DNA of 64,000 bases from JAGVPT01 sp035505655 (lineage in GTDB: Bacteria; Bacteroidota; Ignavibacteria; UBA10030; UBA8401). Shown here one piece after another: positions 1 to 9,060 of this stretch. How positions within the stretch are numbered: the stretch's first letter is position 1; every line of letters starts with the position of its first letter. A model generated the notes under the pieces. That model was not told the origin of the DNA and did not search any database. It saw only the letters and a list, made by a program, of their open reading frames with translations. The translations under genes and the position numbers were made by a program. The stretch is taken from the NCBI GenBank assembly GCA_035505655.1, contig DATJQP010000042.1, positions 1-64,000 on the forward strand, read 5' to 3'.

Positions 1-64
1 CTATGGTGGCAGTTAAGAAGTATGGCTGGTCCTCGTTATAGATTTTGTAGCGGCTGCGTGACAT
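1..64 (-). CDS. REP-associated tyrosine transposase (RAYT), N-terminal fragment cut by window edge
   Basis: The minus strand from an ATG at 64 reads MSRSRYKIYNEDQPYFLTAT and continues off the window. This matches the usual N-terminus of REP-associated tyrosine (Y1/IS200-like) transposases, which begin with a basic M(S/P)RSR-K-Y segment followed by PYFLTATI. A purine-rich GGGGGG ribosome-binding site lies four bases upstream of the ATG. Only 21 residues are visible, so the HUH and tyrosine motifs cannot be checked. The hairpin at 108-134 just upstream is the sort of REP element such enzymes recognise. The family call rests on N-terminal similarity only. Confidence 0.7.
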   Translation of the reverse strand, partial: MSRSRYKIYNEDQPYFLTATI

Positions 65-107
65 GATCCCCCCAGATGAATGTCAGAAGCGGAGCTTCAT
101 GGGAAGT

Positions 108-134
108 TCGTTCCCAACGAGACGTTGGGAACGA
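108..134. repeat. REP-like perfect inverted repeat
   Basis: Two 12-base arms, TCGTTCCCAACG and CGTTGGGAACGA, pair perfectly around an AGA loop. A second small hairpin, GAAGC-GGA-GCTTC, lies at 86-98. Both sit between the RAYT start and the end of the LVIVP gene. Neither arm is followed by a T-tract on either strand, so this is a poor intrinsic terminator and a better fit to a REP palindrome next to its transposase. No second copy of the long arm was seen in the window. Confidence 0.65.
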
Positions 135-145
135 GATAAAAATGT

Positions 146-2404
146 CTATTTCATCAACTCCATTTTTTTTGCTATTGCTTTCCTATCGGTTGCGAGTCTG
201 TAGATATAGACACCGGAAGCGAGGTTCGCACCGCTGAATTCAGCTGAATGATTACCTTTCTCTTGCCACTCATCTGTCAGCGTCCTCACCTCTCTCCCAA
301 GAATATCATAGACCTTCAGAACTACCCTTCCTGCCGATGGAATCTCGTAGCTGATGCGTGTAACAGGATTGAACGGATTAGGGTAATTCTGATAGAGTTC
401 AAACCCTCCCGTGATATCCAATTTACTGTTCACCGCAGCAATCAAATCGTTCTTCATAATCAGCAGACTGTTTCCATCTCGGGCCAATAGAATAATGTTG
501 TCCTTGACTGCCATACTTCTCGAACCGTAACCGTTGTTGAACAAGTAGGTAAGCTGCGGTCCGGTGGGGTCTGCAACGTTTGCTGTCGCCAAATAGGCGT
601 TGTAGCAAGAGTATGCGAATGCATTGGCAATCTCGATCTGGCTGGTCCATTCATATGGATACGGCAGTTTGCAGGATCCGATGTATTGTAGGTTGAGCGA
701 GTCTAGAAACTTGAATTCTGAAAACCCTGAGTCGGTGAATGCAAAGAGATTCTTGTCGTTAACACACAAACCTCCGATAACATCCAGGTTAATCGCTCCC
801 GATTCACGAGGTTCTCGAGGCGTTGAAACATTAAATACCTGAATTCCTGCCTCAGCATCGGCTACGTAGAGATAGTTCCCCCGTTTGGCGATGTCTGTGG
901 GAACACTGGACATCTTGACCACGGTAGTGATGGCCGGCGAACTCGAATCAGACACGTCGATTGCGTAGAGCGTCTCTGAATTTCTCGCGACGTAGGCTGT
1001 CGACCCAACCACCTTCATGCGACCAAAAACCAAGTAAGGATTACTATCATTGATCGTATCCCCGAACATCACTCGGCCCGTGACCTTCGGAGTCAAAACG
1101 TTCGACACATCTAAGACCACCAAGTCAGAGTCACACATCAAATATGCGATATTGTTTGCTACAGCAACATCGCGCACTGCCTCGCTTGGATTGTAGTATC
1201 CAAGCGCGCTCGGCGAAGAAGGATCGGAAATGTCGAGAATCTGCAGGCCACCGTACATTTCGGCGAGAAAGGCGTGATGAGAAGAATCTATGGTCATGGT
1301 CAGTTCTGTATATCCTCCTGTGTGGAAGAAGGAGATAGGTTTCAGCACAGGCATCTTGCTGACATCCATCATCCACACTCCGTTGCCGCTAGCAATACAC
1401 GCAACCGATCCCGAGAAATCCCCTGATGCCGGTCCGATTTCCTGATCCTTCGGGAAACTGTAGATGTAGGGCATTTGCGCGATGACGAAGACATTTGACG
1501 TGTCTGCCACGTCTACTGCTTCAAAGCCCGCATGGCCCTCCCATACGTAGACCATGCTGTCCCTGACCATGATGCTGCCGGGTTGGGAATTCAAATATGT
1601 ACCACCGACGTACCTCGGACCGGAGCGATTGGTTATGTCGTAGATAAGAAGCTCATTCAAGGAAGATGCTGCCAGATACAAGTATTGACCTCGCAGCGCA
1701 AGATGACCTCGTGCTCCAAAAATGTTCGACAAACGAATTGGAGATAGCGGGTTCGAAATGTCAAAAGTTTCTACTCCAGGTCCTTCGCCAGAAGTTGCAT
1801 AAATCACAGAATCGACTACCACGATTGAAGAGACAAATTCCCCCCTCGTCAACATTGAGGCGCCATTAACACTCGGTCGCGCGGGGTTTGAAACATCGAC
1901 GTCAAAAATACCGCCAAAAAAATCTCCCACGTAAGCATGGGTTCCATATACTGTTATTGTGGAGACGTTCACTATCGGCAGAAATGCCACTACGGTTGGA
2001 TGTTTTACATCTGAGATGTCAATGACGTTGAATCCGCCGTAGGCGTAAGCATAGTTCCCGGAGATCACCAATCCATATACATCACCGCCGGGGCATTGTA
2101 CTTCTCCGACAACCTGTGGGTCTACTGGATTGCTAATATCAAGAACTTGAAGGAGGGATCCGTTGCCAATGAATGCGTAGTTGTCTCTTACGACAACCTT
2201 CCAACACGCTCCCCATCCCCATTGTCCTAGGAGCGAAAGAGTGTCCTGGCCTCTCAACTGTGACGCCGTCCTGTATGCGGAAATTGGGTTCTGAGAAGAA
2301 GAATTCGCCTTCCACGGCTGGGAGAAGAGAACCTGGCCCAAGACAAGGACTGCAAACAGTGACTTGATAATTGAATTGCGAAAGGATTTTGCTGTAAACC
2401 ACAT
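146..2404 (-). CDS. Secreted LVIVP-repeat beta-propeller protein with T9SS type A C-terminus
   Basis: About 750 residues. An N-terminal signal peptide (basic start, then SLFAVLVLGQVLFSQ) is followed by many copies of the LVIVP-type unit, such as LQVLDISNPVDPQVVG, DVSNPARPSV and QILDISDPSSPSALG. These form a propeller-like repeat domain known from secreted surface proteins. The last 90 or so residues contain NYPNPFNPVTRISYEIP and end in a SGVYIYRL segment, the typical T9SS type A sorting domain, so secretion across the outer membrane is inferred. A GTG lies directly before the chosen ATG. It is separate from the yifB gene upstream. Ligand and role are unknown. Confidence 0.88.
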   Translation of the reverse strand: MWFTAKSFRNSIIKSLFAVLVLGQVLFSQPWKANSSSQNPISAYRTASQLRGQDTLSLLGQWGWGACWKVVVRDNYAFIGNGSLLQVLDISNPVDPQVVGEVQCPGGDVYGLVISGNYAYAYGGFNVIDISDVKHPTVVAFLPIVNVSTITVYGTHAYVGDFFGGIFDVDVSNPARPSVNGASMLTRGEFVSSIVVVDSVIYATSGEGPGVETFDISNPLSPIRLSNIFGARGHLALRGQYLYLAASSLNELLIYDITNRSGPRYVGGTYLNSQPGSIMVRDSMVYVWEGHAGFEAVDVADTSNVFVIAQMPYIYSFPKDQEIGPASGDFSGSVACIASGNGVWMMDVSKMPVLKPISFFHTGGYTELTMTIDSSHHAFLAEMYGGLQILDISDPSSPSALGYYNPSEAVRDVAVANNIAYLMCDSDLVVLDVSNVLTPKVTGRVMFGDTINDSNPYLVFGRMKVVGSTAYVARNSETLYAIDVSDSSSPAITTVVKMSSVPTDIAKRGNYLYVADAEAGIQVFNVSTPREPRESGAINLDVIGGLCVNDKNLFAFTDSGFSEFKFLDSLNLQYIGSCKLPYPYEWTSQIEIANAFAYSCYNAYLATANVADPTGPQLTYLFNNGYGSRSMAVKDNIILLARDGNSLLIMKNDLIAAVNSKLDITGGFELYQNYPNPFNPVTRISYEIPSAGRVVLKVYDILGREVRTLTDEWQEKGNHSAEFSGANLASGVYIYRLATDRKAIAKKMELMK

Positions 2405-2652
2405 CACATCTTATCCCGCTTCGGTTGACTGCTCAGAAGAACTGCCTTCAAGACCTCACGAGAAGCCAAGGGACTAAAGATATAGAAGAACCCATTCGCC
2501 TTTGTGTTGCGCAGGGAACTCAAAATACCCCGGGAACGACCTGCGCTGAATTTCAAGGGAAATCTATGGATTCGGACCGCCGGACGCAATGCCTCGAAGT
2601 ACGTATTTCGCATGAACTGGTATTTCTCCCTGGGCTTCTTCCACCCTCCTTG

Positions 2653-4191
2653 CTAGTTCATCCACAAATTCCTGTCCAGGCTCCTGTATTGAATCGCTTC
2701 TCCGAGATGTTCCGGCCGTATCTGGTCGCTTAGTCCAAGGTCCGCGATGGTCCGGGCAACTTTCAGAATCCGGTCGTATGCTCTCGCTGAAAGTCCGAGC
2801 TTCGTCATAGCCATTTTCAGCAACGCCTCTCCGTCCGAATCGATCATGCAGAATTCGTGGATCTCCCGCGATTGCATGTCGGCATTCGAAAAGATTCCTG
2901 TTTGTTTCTGGAATCGTTTCGCCTGGCGTTCGCGCGCACAGATGACACGTCCTCGAATTGCCTCCGAGGTTTCACCCGGCCTCTTCTGGCTCAACTCCGC
3001 AACCTTCACCGCCGGCACCTCGATGTGAATGTCGATTCTATCCAAGAGCGGGCCGGAGATCTTTGCCATGTATTTCTGGATCTGCATCGGCGTGCAGCTG
3101 CATTCGTGGTTGGGGTTCCCGTAATTGCCACAAGGACAGGGGTTCATTGCGCAGACGAGCATGAAGTTGGCGGGGAAATCGAGAGACATCTTCGAGCGAC
3201 TAATCGTCACACGACCATCCTCCAATGGCTGTCGCATGACCTCCAGCACGTTCCTCGCGAATTCCGGGAGCTCGTCGAGAAAGAGTACTCCATGGTGCGC
3301 CAGCGAGATTTCTCCCGGACGCGGAATCGTGCCGCCGCCGACAAGAGCGCTATCGGAGATTGTATGGTGCGGCGCGCGAAACGGCCTGGTGGCGACAAGG
3401 GCGGAATTCGGCGGAAGTAGGCCGGCGACAGAATGAATCTTCGTCGTCTCGATGCTCTCTTCGAAGGAGAGCGGGGGGAGGATCGTCGGAAGTCTCCGGG
3501 CGAGCATCGTTTTTCCCGACCCCGGCGGACCTATCATGATGATGTTGTGCGCGCCGGCAGCTGCGACTTCAAGCGCCCGTTTGACATTCTCCTGCCCTTT
3601 GACTTCCGAAAAATCGATGGAATAGCGCCGCTCAACCGAAAAGATCTCGTTCAGATCGATCGTCGTCGGCGTCACCGAAAGGTCGCCGTTCAGGAGCGAA
3701 ATCGCTTCCATGAGGTTTTCCATCCCGAAAACCTTGATTCCCGCAACCATCGCCGCCTCACGGGCATTCTCTTTAGGCAGGATGATTCCGGCGAACCCTT
3801 TTTTCTTGAGTTCCACGGATATCGGGAGGATGCCGTGGACCGGCCTCAAGGATCCATCGAGCGCCAGCTCCCCGAGAACGATGTAATCCTTGAGCATCTC
3901 GTCACGCACCTGTCCGCTCGATGCAAGCATGCCGACGGCGATCGCAAGGTCATGGGCAGATCCTTCCTTCTTCACGTCGGCCGGGGCGAGGTTGATGGTG
4001 ACACGCTTGTTCGGGTACGCAAACCCCGAATTTCGTATCGCCGTCGCGACGCGCTCGCGGCTTTCCTTCACGGCATTGTCCGGCAAGCCTACCATGAAAA
4101 AGTTCGGGACCGTGTTTTCGATGTTGGTCTCGACTTCGATAAGGTAGGCGTTGATGCCGAAGGTTGCGCTGCTGAGAACGACGGAAAACAT
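2653..4191 (-). CDS. comM: YifB/ComM family Mg-chelatase-like AAA+ ATPase
   Basis: 512 residues, normal for the family. An N-terminal ChlI-like domain (about 1-170) precedes a Mg-chelatase AAA+ core with Walker A GPPGSGKT at 221-228 and Walker B VLFLDELPEF, and a C-terminal Mg_chelatase_C region rich in basic residues. A Cys-rich stretch, CAMNPCPCGNYGNP, is the usual zinc-binding-type insert of YifB. Family members (ComM) are hexameric helicases promoting branch migration during natural transformation. The ATG at 4191 follows an AGGGGGG ribosome-binding site. It lies downstream of nuoI on the same strand, separated by about 100 bases of purine-rich repetitive sequence. Biological role in this organism is inferred. 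Confidence 0.92.
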   Translation of the reverse strand: MFSVVLSSATFGINAYLIEVETNIENTVPNFFMVGLPDNAVKESRERVATAIRNSGFAYPNKRVTINLAPADVKKEGSAHDLAIAVGMLASSGQVRDEMLKDYIVLGELALDGSLRPVHGILPISVELKKKGFAGIILPKENAREAAMVAGIKVFGMENLMEAISLLNGDLSVTPTTIDLNEIFSVERRYSIDFSEVKGQENVKRALEVAAAGAHNIIMIGPPGSGKTMLARRLPTILPPLSFEESIETTKIHSVAGLLPPNSALVATRPFRAPHHTISDSALVGGGTIPRPGEISLAHHGVLFLDELPEFARNVLEVMRQPLEDGRVTISRSKMSLDFPANFMLVCAMNPCPCGNYGNPNHECSCTPMQIQKYMAKISGPLLDRIDIHIEVPAVKVAELSQKRPGETSEAIRGRVICARERQAKRFQKQTGIFSNADMQSREIHEFCMIDSDGEALLKMAMTKLGLSARAYDRILKVARTIADLGLSDQIRPEHLGEAIQYRSLDRNLWMN

Positions 4192-4294
4192 GAAGGCCCC
4201 CCTTCTGAGGTAAGAAATAAGAGAAAAGAGATAAGAGAGAAGAAAAAGATTCCCCTAGAGCCGCGTACGGCGACAGGCGCCCGTTGTCAGAGGT

Positions 4295-4810
4295 CTAACG
4301 ATGTGCGCGCAAGAAATCGAGACGCGGTTGGACACTCTCAATCGGGACGAGGAGTTTGTCCTTGCCGAACAACGCGTCCTTCTGGTTGCTGAACGCCAAC
4401 TCATATTCGTTGCTCATGATGATCGCCTCCTCGGGGCAGACTTCTTCGCAGAACCCGCAGAAGATGCAACGGAGCATGTTGATTTCGAACCTCTCCGGAT
4501 AGCGTTCCTTTTCGTTCTCGGTTTCCGACGCCTGAACTTCGATCGCCAGCGAAGGGCAAACCCTGCTGCAGAGCCCGCACGCCACGCAGCGCTCGGTTCC
4601 GTTCTCTTCGACGAGCACGGGCCTTCCCCTGAACGATGCGGGAGGGACAAACTTGTTCTCGGGATACTGAACCGTGAATTTCGGTTTGAACACCTGGCTC
4701 AACGTCACGCGAAGTCCCTTGACGATCTCAGGGATGTACATCTTCTCCCAGATCGTCAGGTCTTTCTTACGGATCACCTTCATTTCTTCCATACCTGCAC
4801 CGTCCTTCAT
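4295..4810 (-). CDS. nuoI: NADH-quinone oxidoreductase subunit I
   Basis: 171 residues. Two ferredoxin motifs bind the N6a and N6b [4Fe-4S] clusters: Cys75/78/81/85 (CVACGLCSRVCP) and Cys115/118/121/125 (CIFCGFCEEVCP). The subunit passes electrons from the peripheral arm of complex I toward quinone. Its ATG shares a base with the nuoH stop (TGATG), which supports both the start and translational coupling. The N-terminal segment WEKMYIPEIVKGLRVTL fits the amphipathic membrane-associated helix of the family. Confidence 0.95.
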   Translation of the reverse strand: MKDGAGMEEMKVIRKKDLTIWEKMYIPEIVKGLRVTLSQVFKPKFTVQYPENKFVPPASFRGRPVLVEENGTERCVACGLCSRVCPSLAIEVQASETENEKERYPERFEINMLRCIFCGFCEEVCPEEAIIMSNEYELAFSNQKDALFGKDKLLVPIESVQPRLDFLRAHR

Positions 4811-5829
4811 CAGATCCCGTTGATGAGCATGACCAACCCGGTCACGAGAATGTTCGCGATCGAAAGCGGGAGCATTATTTTCCAGCCTATATTCATCAGC
4901 TGATCATAGCGAAAACGAGGGATTGTCCATCTCACAACTATAAAGAAGAGGAGCACAACGCCGACCTTCAGCATAAATGCGACGACCTGAAGCAACGCGA
5001 CGACAAGAGGCGAAATCCCAATGTGTCCGACCAGCGGACATTGCCATCCGCCGAGGTAAAGAGTCGTGATGATCGCGGAGGCAGTGATCATGTTCGCGTA
5101 CTCCGCGAGGAAGAAGAGGCCGAATTTCATCCCGGAATACTCGGTATGGTATCCGCCGACCAGTTCAGGCTCGGCCTCCGGCAGATCGAACGGCAGCCGG
5201 TTCGTCTCGGCAAAGGACGCCACAACGAATGTGATGAAGCTGATGGGAGTCCTCCAGAAATACCACATCCCATGAGCCTGAGATTCGACGATCTTGTCTA
5301 GCCGGAGCGTTCCCGCGATCATGAGGACGCCGATGATCGAGAGTCCCATCGAGAGCTCATAGCTGATCATCTGCGCGGAGGATCGCAATCCGCCGAGAAG
5401 CGAGTACTTGTTGTTTGAGGACCAGCCGCTCAACGTGATGCCGTAGACTCCGAGAGACGAAAGGGCAAGGATATACAAAATCCCGACGTTGACATCAGCG
5501 ATCATGAGCTTGATGTCCCGTCCGAACAGGTGGATGACATTCCCGAACGGGATCACCGCGAACGTCGTCATCGCAACGGTCAGCGAAATCAGCGGAGCGA
5601 GGCTGTGGACGAATTTGTTCGCGGCTGTCGGAACGATATCCTCCTTGAGAAAGAGCTTGACGATGTCGGCCACCGGCTGGAAAAGGCCTGCGGGGCCAAC
5701 CCTGTTCGGACCGATCCGATTCTGCATAAATGCACTCATCCGCCGCTCGATGTAAACCAGGTAGGCGACCGTGGTGAGGTTGACAAGAACGACGAACACG
5801 ATCTTTGCTAACGGTTCAATAATATCCAT
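4810..5829 (-). CDS. nuoH: NADH-quinone oxidoreductase subunit H
   Basis: 339 residues from the ATG at 5829 (MDIIEPLAKIVF). The frame is open further upstream into nuoG, but that extension is not membrane-like and is rejected. Eight or so transmembrane helices are visible. The conserved family segments are present: the QNRIGPNRVGP loop near residue 37 and the acidic ETNRLPFDLPEAEPELVGGY loop that lines the quinone chamber. NuoH links the peripheral arm to the proton-pumping membrane arm. It sits 32 bases after nuoG and overlaps nuoI by one base. Confidence 0.95.
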   Translation of the reverse strand: MDIIEPLAKIVFVVLVNLTTVAYLVYIERRMSAFMQNRIGPNRVGPAGLFQPVADIVKLFLKEDIVPTAANKFVHSLAPLISLTVAMTTFAVIPFGNVIHLFGRDIKLMIADVNVGILYILALSSLGVYGITLSGWSSNNKYSLLGGLRSSAQMISYELSMGLSIIGVLMIAGTLRLDKIVESQAHGMWYFWRTPISFITFVVASFAETNRLPFDLPEAEPELVGGYHTEYSGMKFGLFFLAEYANMITASAIITTLYLGGWQCPLVGHIGISPLVVALLQVVAFMLKVGVVLLFFIVVRWTIPRFRYDQLMNIGWKIMLPLSIANILVTGLVMLINGI

Positions 5830-5861
5830 AGAATGCGAAAGAGAGTAACTTTGGTAATGCC

Positions 5862-7535
5862 CTATGCCGACGCACCTGCCTTTGGCTTGAGTGGTGCCCC
5901 CTTCTTCCCAACCTTCAGATAGGAGAGGCCTTTGAATCCTTCCACCTTCTGACTCAGTTCCGTGAATACTTCGTCCGCCGAGTTGTATTTGAATTTCGCC
6001 CCCATGAGCCCGGCGAGGCTTGCTACAATTTTCCAGGAAGGCCTGGCATCCCGGCGCGGACCCTTCCCCCAACGATCGTTATGAGCGGCGAACTTGTCCC
6101 ATCGGCTCATCTCGAAGCCGTCAAGACTCCGCTCCTGCTCAAGGGTGGCCACGGCGGGACGAATTCGCTGGACTCTGCGCTGGAAGTTTACGACTGTTCC
6201 GTTTTTCTCGGCGTACGTTGAGCTCGCAAAGACGACATCGGCAAGGTTCGTCGTAGCATTTTCATTCGACGCGTGAACCGCGAAGAATTCCAGCTTTCCC
6301 AGTGCCTCGGCAATCTCCGCATTGACGGCAATGTCGTCTTCGAGGGCGTAGAGAGCCTTGATTTTCCCCTCCCGGATTCCGCGGATGATTTCCGTCAGGC
6401 CCATCCCCCCATCTCCCGGAGCCACACCTACTTCCCTGGCGCCGGTGTTGTTTGGAGTCTTGTCGGCACGGATGAGAATGGCATCTTCGTCCCCGGCGAC
6501 ATGATGCTCGGCGAAATCGATGTTTTTCGTTCCGAGGACCTCCTTGACGAAGCGCTGAAAGACATAGTTATCTTCGTTCGTCGCGAACGCCGAGCCGAGC
6601 GCCGCAATCTCGGACTTCTTGAAGGACTTGAGCTCCGAAGCCGCTTTCGCGATCGCTTCGTCCCAACCGACTTCGACCAATGTCCCTTCCTTTCTGATCA
6701 TCGGGGACTTGATCCGGTTCTCCGCATTGACATGTTTGAATGTTCCGAGGCGACCGTGGTCGCACATCCAATAGCTGTTCACCTCTTCGTTTCTTCGGGG
6801 AGTAAGGCGCAGGATCTCGTTGTTCCGAACGCCGATCTCGATATTACACCCGCGGGCGCATCCCTGGCAGACGCTTTCCGTGAACGACATCTCCCACACT
6901 CGCGCCTTAAACCGGAAGTCCCTGTTCGTGAGGGCTCCGACGGGACAGATGTCGACCACATTCATAGAATAGGGATTGTCGAGCGTCTCGCCAGGAAACG
7001 TCTCGATCACCGTGTGATCGCCCCGCTCCACAAAATGTAGCTGACGCACGCCGGCCACCTCATCGCAGAAACGAATGCATCGGGAACAGAGGATGCACCG
7101 TTCGGCATCGAACATCACGCGGGGACCGATCTCGACGCGCTTCGGCTTGTGCACCTTGTCTTCCACGAAGCGGCTGAAACCGGTGCTGTGCTTGTACGCA
7201 TAGTCCTGGAGTTTACACTCCCCCGCTTCATCACAGATGGGACAATCGAGAGGATGGTTAATGAGGAGAAACTCCATGACCGCCTTCCGCGCGGTGAGAA
7301 CACGGTCGTTCGAGGTTCGGACCACCATTCCATCCGCGACCTGGGTCGAGCACGCTATGGCCAGCTTCGGCATTTTCTCGACCTCCACCAGACACATCCG
7401 GCAGTTTCCGGAGACTGAAAGCTTGGGATGCCAGCAGAAATGCGGAATTGAAATTCCATTCTCCCGTGCCGCCTCGATGATCGTGCGTTTCGGGTCTACT
7501 TCGTATTGATTGCCGTCTATGGTGATCTTCGCCAT
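5862..7535 (-). CDS. nuoG: NADH-quinone oxidoreductase subunit G (short form)
   Basis: 557 residues, much shorter than the roughly 900-residue proteobacterial form. The N-terminal [2Fe-2S] domain has Cys34/45/48/62. The second motif, His94-Cys98-Cys101-Cys107, is the His-liganded N5-type cluster. Cys147/150/153 with Cys197 form a further [4Fe-4S] site. Cys223/226/230 with Cys258 matches the extra N7-type cluster. The C-terminal molybdopterin-like domain is trimmed and has no visible cofactor ligands. Next gene downstream is nuoH. Upstream is an aminotransferase rather than nuoF, so the trio is detached from the other complex I genes, at least locally. Confidence 0.93.
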   Translation of the reverse strand: MAKITIDGNQYEVDPKRTIIEAARENGISIPHFCWHPKLSVSGNCRMCLVEVEKMPKLAIACSTQVADGMVVRTSNDRVLTARKAVMEFLLINHPLDCPICDEAGECKLQDYAYKHSTGFSRFVEDKVHKPKRVEIGPRVMFDAERCILCSRCIRFCDEVAGVRQLHFVERGDHTVIETFPGETLDNPYSMNVVDICPVGALTNRDFRFKARVWEMSFTESVCQGCARGCNIEIGVRNNEILRLTPRRNEEVNSYWMCDHGRLGTFKHVNAENRIKSPMIRKEGTLVEVGWDEAIAKAASELKSFKKSEIAALGSAFATNEDNYVFQRFVKEVLGTKNIDFAEHHVAGDEDAILIRADKTPNNTGAREVGVAPGDGGMGLTEIIRGIREGKIKALYALEDDIAVNAEIAEALGKLEFFAVHASNENATTNLADVVFASSTYAEKNGTVVNFQRRVQRIRPAVATLEQERSLDGFEMSRWDKFAAHNDRWGKGPRRDARPSWKIVASLAGLMGAKFKYNSADEVFTELSQKVEGFKGLSYLKVGKKGAPLKPKAGASA

Positions 7536-7577
7536 CCGGATCCTTGATCGTTGGTTCCTCTTCGTCGTCTCCCCGCG

Positions 7578-9026
7578 TCAGGGTCGAACGTGTTCCTCTG
7601 CCTGAAGAATCCTCTCGCAGTATCTTTCGTGAAACAACTTGAGTTTGCGAACAAGCTCTTCGATTTCGTCCATCGGCGGCAGAAAGGTAGTCCTGAAGTG
7701 AAGCGTGCCGGCAACCTGTCCGAAGCCGGAGCCGGGGACGACACAGATGCCCGTCTCTTCGAGGAGGGCGAGGCAGTACTCGGTGTCCCGGCGCGCTTCG
7801 TACATCCTGCACGCTTCTTCCGACAAAGCTTCCGTGTCAATGTTGGGGTCGGAGGGAAGATCGAACTTCACAAATGCATACATTGCCCCTTCGGGCTCGA
7901 CCACCGACATGCCTTCGATCTTATTGATACCTTCGCCCAGGAGGCGCGCCTTCGCCTTCAAGGCGTCGAACACCGCCTGCCGCTCACTCACATAGAGGCC
8001 ATAGCTCTCTTCTCCCGGCCTCGGGGGCGCCACCATCACATACGTGGCAATCTGTCCCGGAAGGTTTGCACAGAGACTTATCGATTGAAGCTTGATGAGC
8101 TCGCTTCGGACCGCGGCGGGAATGTTCCGGAATTCAGCATATCCGCCCCGGTGACCACACTCGCCGAGCAGCCCCTTTGACACAGAGTGGAAGCTGAACA
8201 ACGAGACTTCCTTCTCTCCGAGTTCGTGAAGAACTTTCGCGAAGGATCGGAAGCTAGCTTCCTTCGAGTAAACATTGTCCTGGTACACCTCGTCCGCGAG
8301 GATCGAGAGCATATTCCGACGGGCAAAAGCAACGATCATCTTCATCGTCTCGTGCGATAGAACCGCTCCAGTCGGATTTCCCGGGTTGATGACGGCGATG
8401 GCCACGGGGCGGATGCCGGCTCGCTTCGCAGTTTCAAGACTCTCATTCAACGCCCGCTCGGTGAGCTGCCAGCCGTTCGTCTCGTCGACGTAATACCCCA
8501 CCTGCTTTCCGCCGTACAGAGCAATCGTCGCGCTGTAGAGCGGATACTGAGGAATCGGAATCATCACACCGTCATTCGAATCCCTGAGGAGCGCCATGAG
8601 GGCTGACTGAACTCCTTTGCTCGCACCGTCCGTAAGGATGATGTTCTCCTTGTCGGCAGGGATGCCGTCCCTGGCGGAGATGAATTCCGCAACCGCCTTC
8701 CGAATAAAGGAGATTCCCGCACTCTGCGAGTAGGCCCCGGTGCCGAACGGGTGGTCCCTCAGAATCGCCTTCACTTTCCCGACGACGTCTGCCGGAAAGT
8801 TCCTGAGTGTTTCGGGCATGGAGAGAAGCTCGGGATACTCCAGAAGGCTCAGGATCTGTCGAAGGTAGGTGAGCGGTTTCTGTTTCAGGGCCTGGGGGTT
8901 TCCGATGTTGCAGTAAATGATCTTCTTTCCCTGCTCCTCGAGTTCCTGAGCCCTGTCCACAATCGGTCCCCTCACCGCGTACTCCGCCCTCAGAAGGTTT
9001 GGATTGATGTCGCTCTTCTTGATCAT
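7578..9026 (-). CDS. Alanine aminotransferase-like class I/II PLP enzyme
   Basis: 482 residues from the ATG at 9026 (MIKKSDINPNLL). The frame runs 18 codons further upstream but MIKK begins the family-like N-terminus. Features typical of the eukaryotic-type alanine/glutamate-pyruvate aminotransferase branch are an N-terminal IIYCNIGNPQALKQ segment, GAYSQSAGI, NPGNPTGAV (PLP-binding Asn) and SFHSVSKGLLGECGHRGGY, in which the SVSK lysine should form the Schiff base. Predicted reaction: L-alanine plus 2-oxoglutarate to pyruvate plus glutamate. It lies between an M16 peptidase and nuoG on the same strand with short gaps, so it may be cotranscribed with them. Confidence 0.88.
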   Translation of the reverse strand: MIKKSDINPNLLRAEYAVRGPIVDRAQELEEQGKKIIYCNIGNPQALKQKPLTYLRQILSLLEYPELLSMPETLRNFPADVVGKVKAILRDHPFGTGAYSQSAGISFIRKAVAEFISARDGIPADKENIILTDGASKGVQSALMALLRDSNDGVMIPIPQYPLYSATIALYGGKQVGYYVDETNGWQLTERALNESLETAKRAGIRPVAIAVINPGNPTGAVLSHETMKMIVAFARRNMLSILADEVYQDNVYSKEASFRSFAKVLHELGEKEVSLFSFHSVSKGLLGECGHRGGYAEFRNIPAAVRSELIKLQSISLCANLPGQIATYVMVAPPRPGEESYGLYVSERQAVFDALKAKARLLGEGINKIEGMSVVEPEGAMYAFVKFDLPSDPNIDTEALSEEACRMYEARRDTEYCLALLEETGICVVPGSGFGQVAGTLHFRTTFLPPMDEIEELVRKLKLFHERYCERILQAEEHVRP

Positions 9027-9060
9027 CGATTCTCGTTCCGATTTCCGCTCACTGCCATCC

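Noticed and set aside
2405..2652. Short minus-strand frame of about 70 codons between the LVIVP gene and yifB
   Set aside because: No ribosome-binding site, overlaps the LVIVP start and has no protein-like pattern.
4200..4256. Purine-rich GAAGA/GATAAGAGA repeats before yifB
   Set aside because: Imperfect low-complexity sequence; no palindrome, start or RNA fold to support a feature.
3433..4392. Long plus-strand frame opposite yifB
   Set aside because: Arg/His/Asp-rich composition typical of antisense frames in GC-rich genes; the minus strand encodes a clear YifB.
5830..6072. N-terminal extension of NuoH
   Set aside because: Extension overlaps nuoG and is hydrophilic and non-conserved; MDIIEP at 5829 fits the family start.
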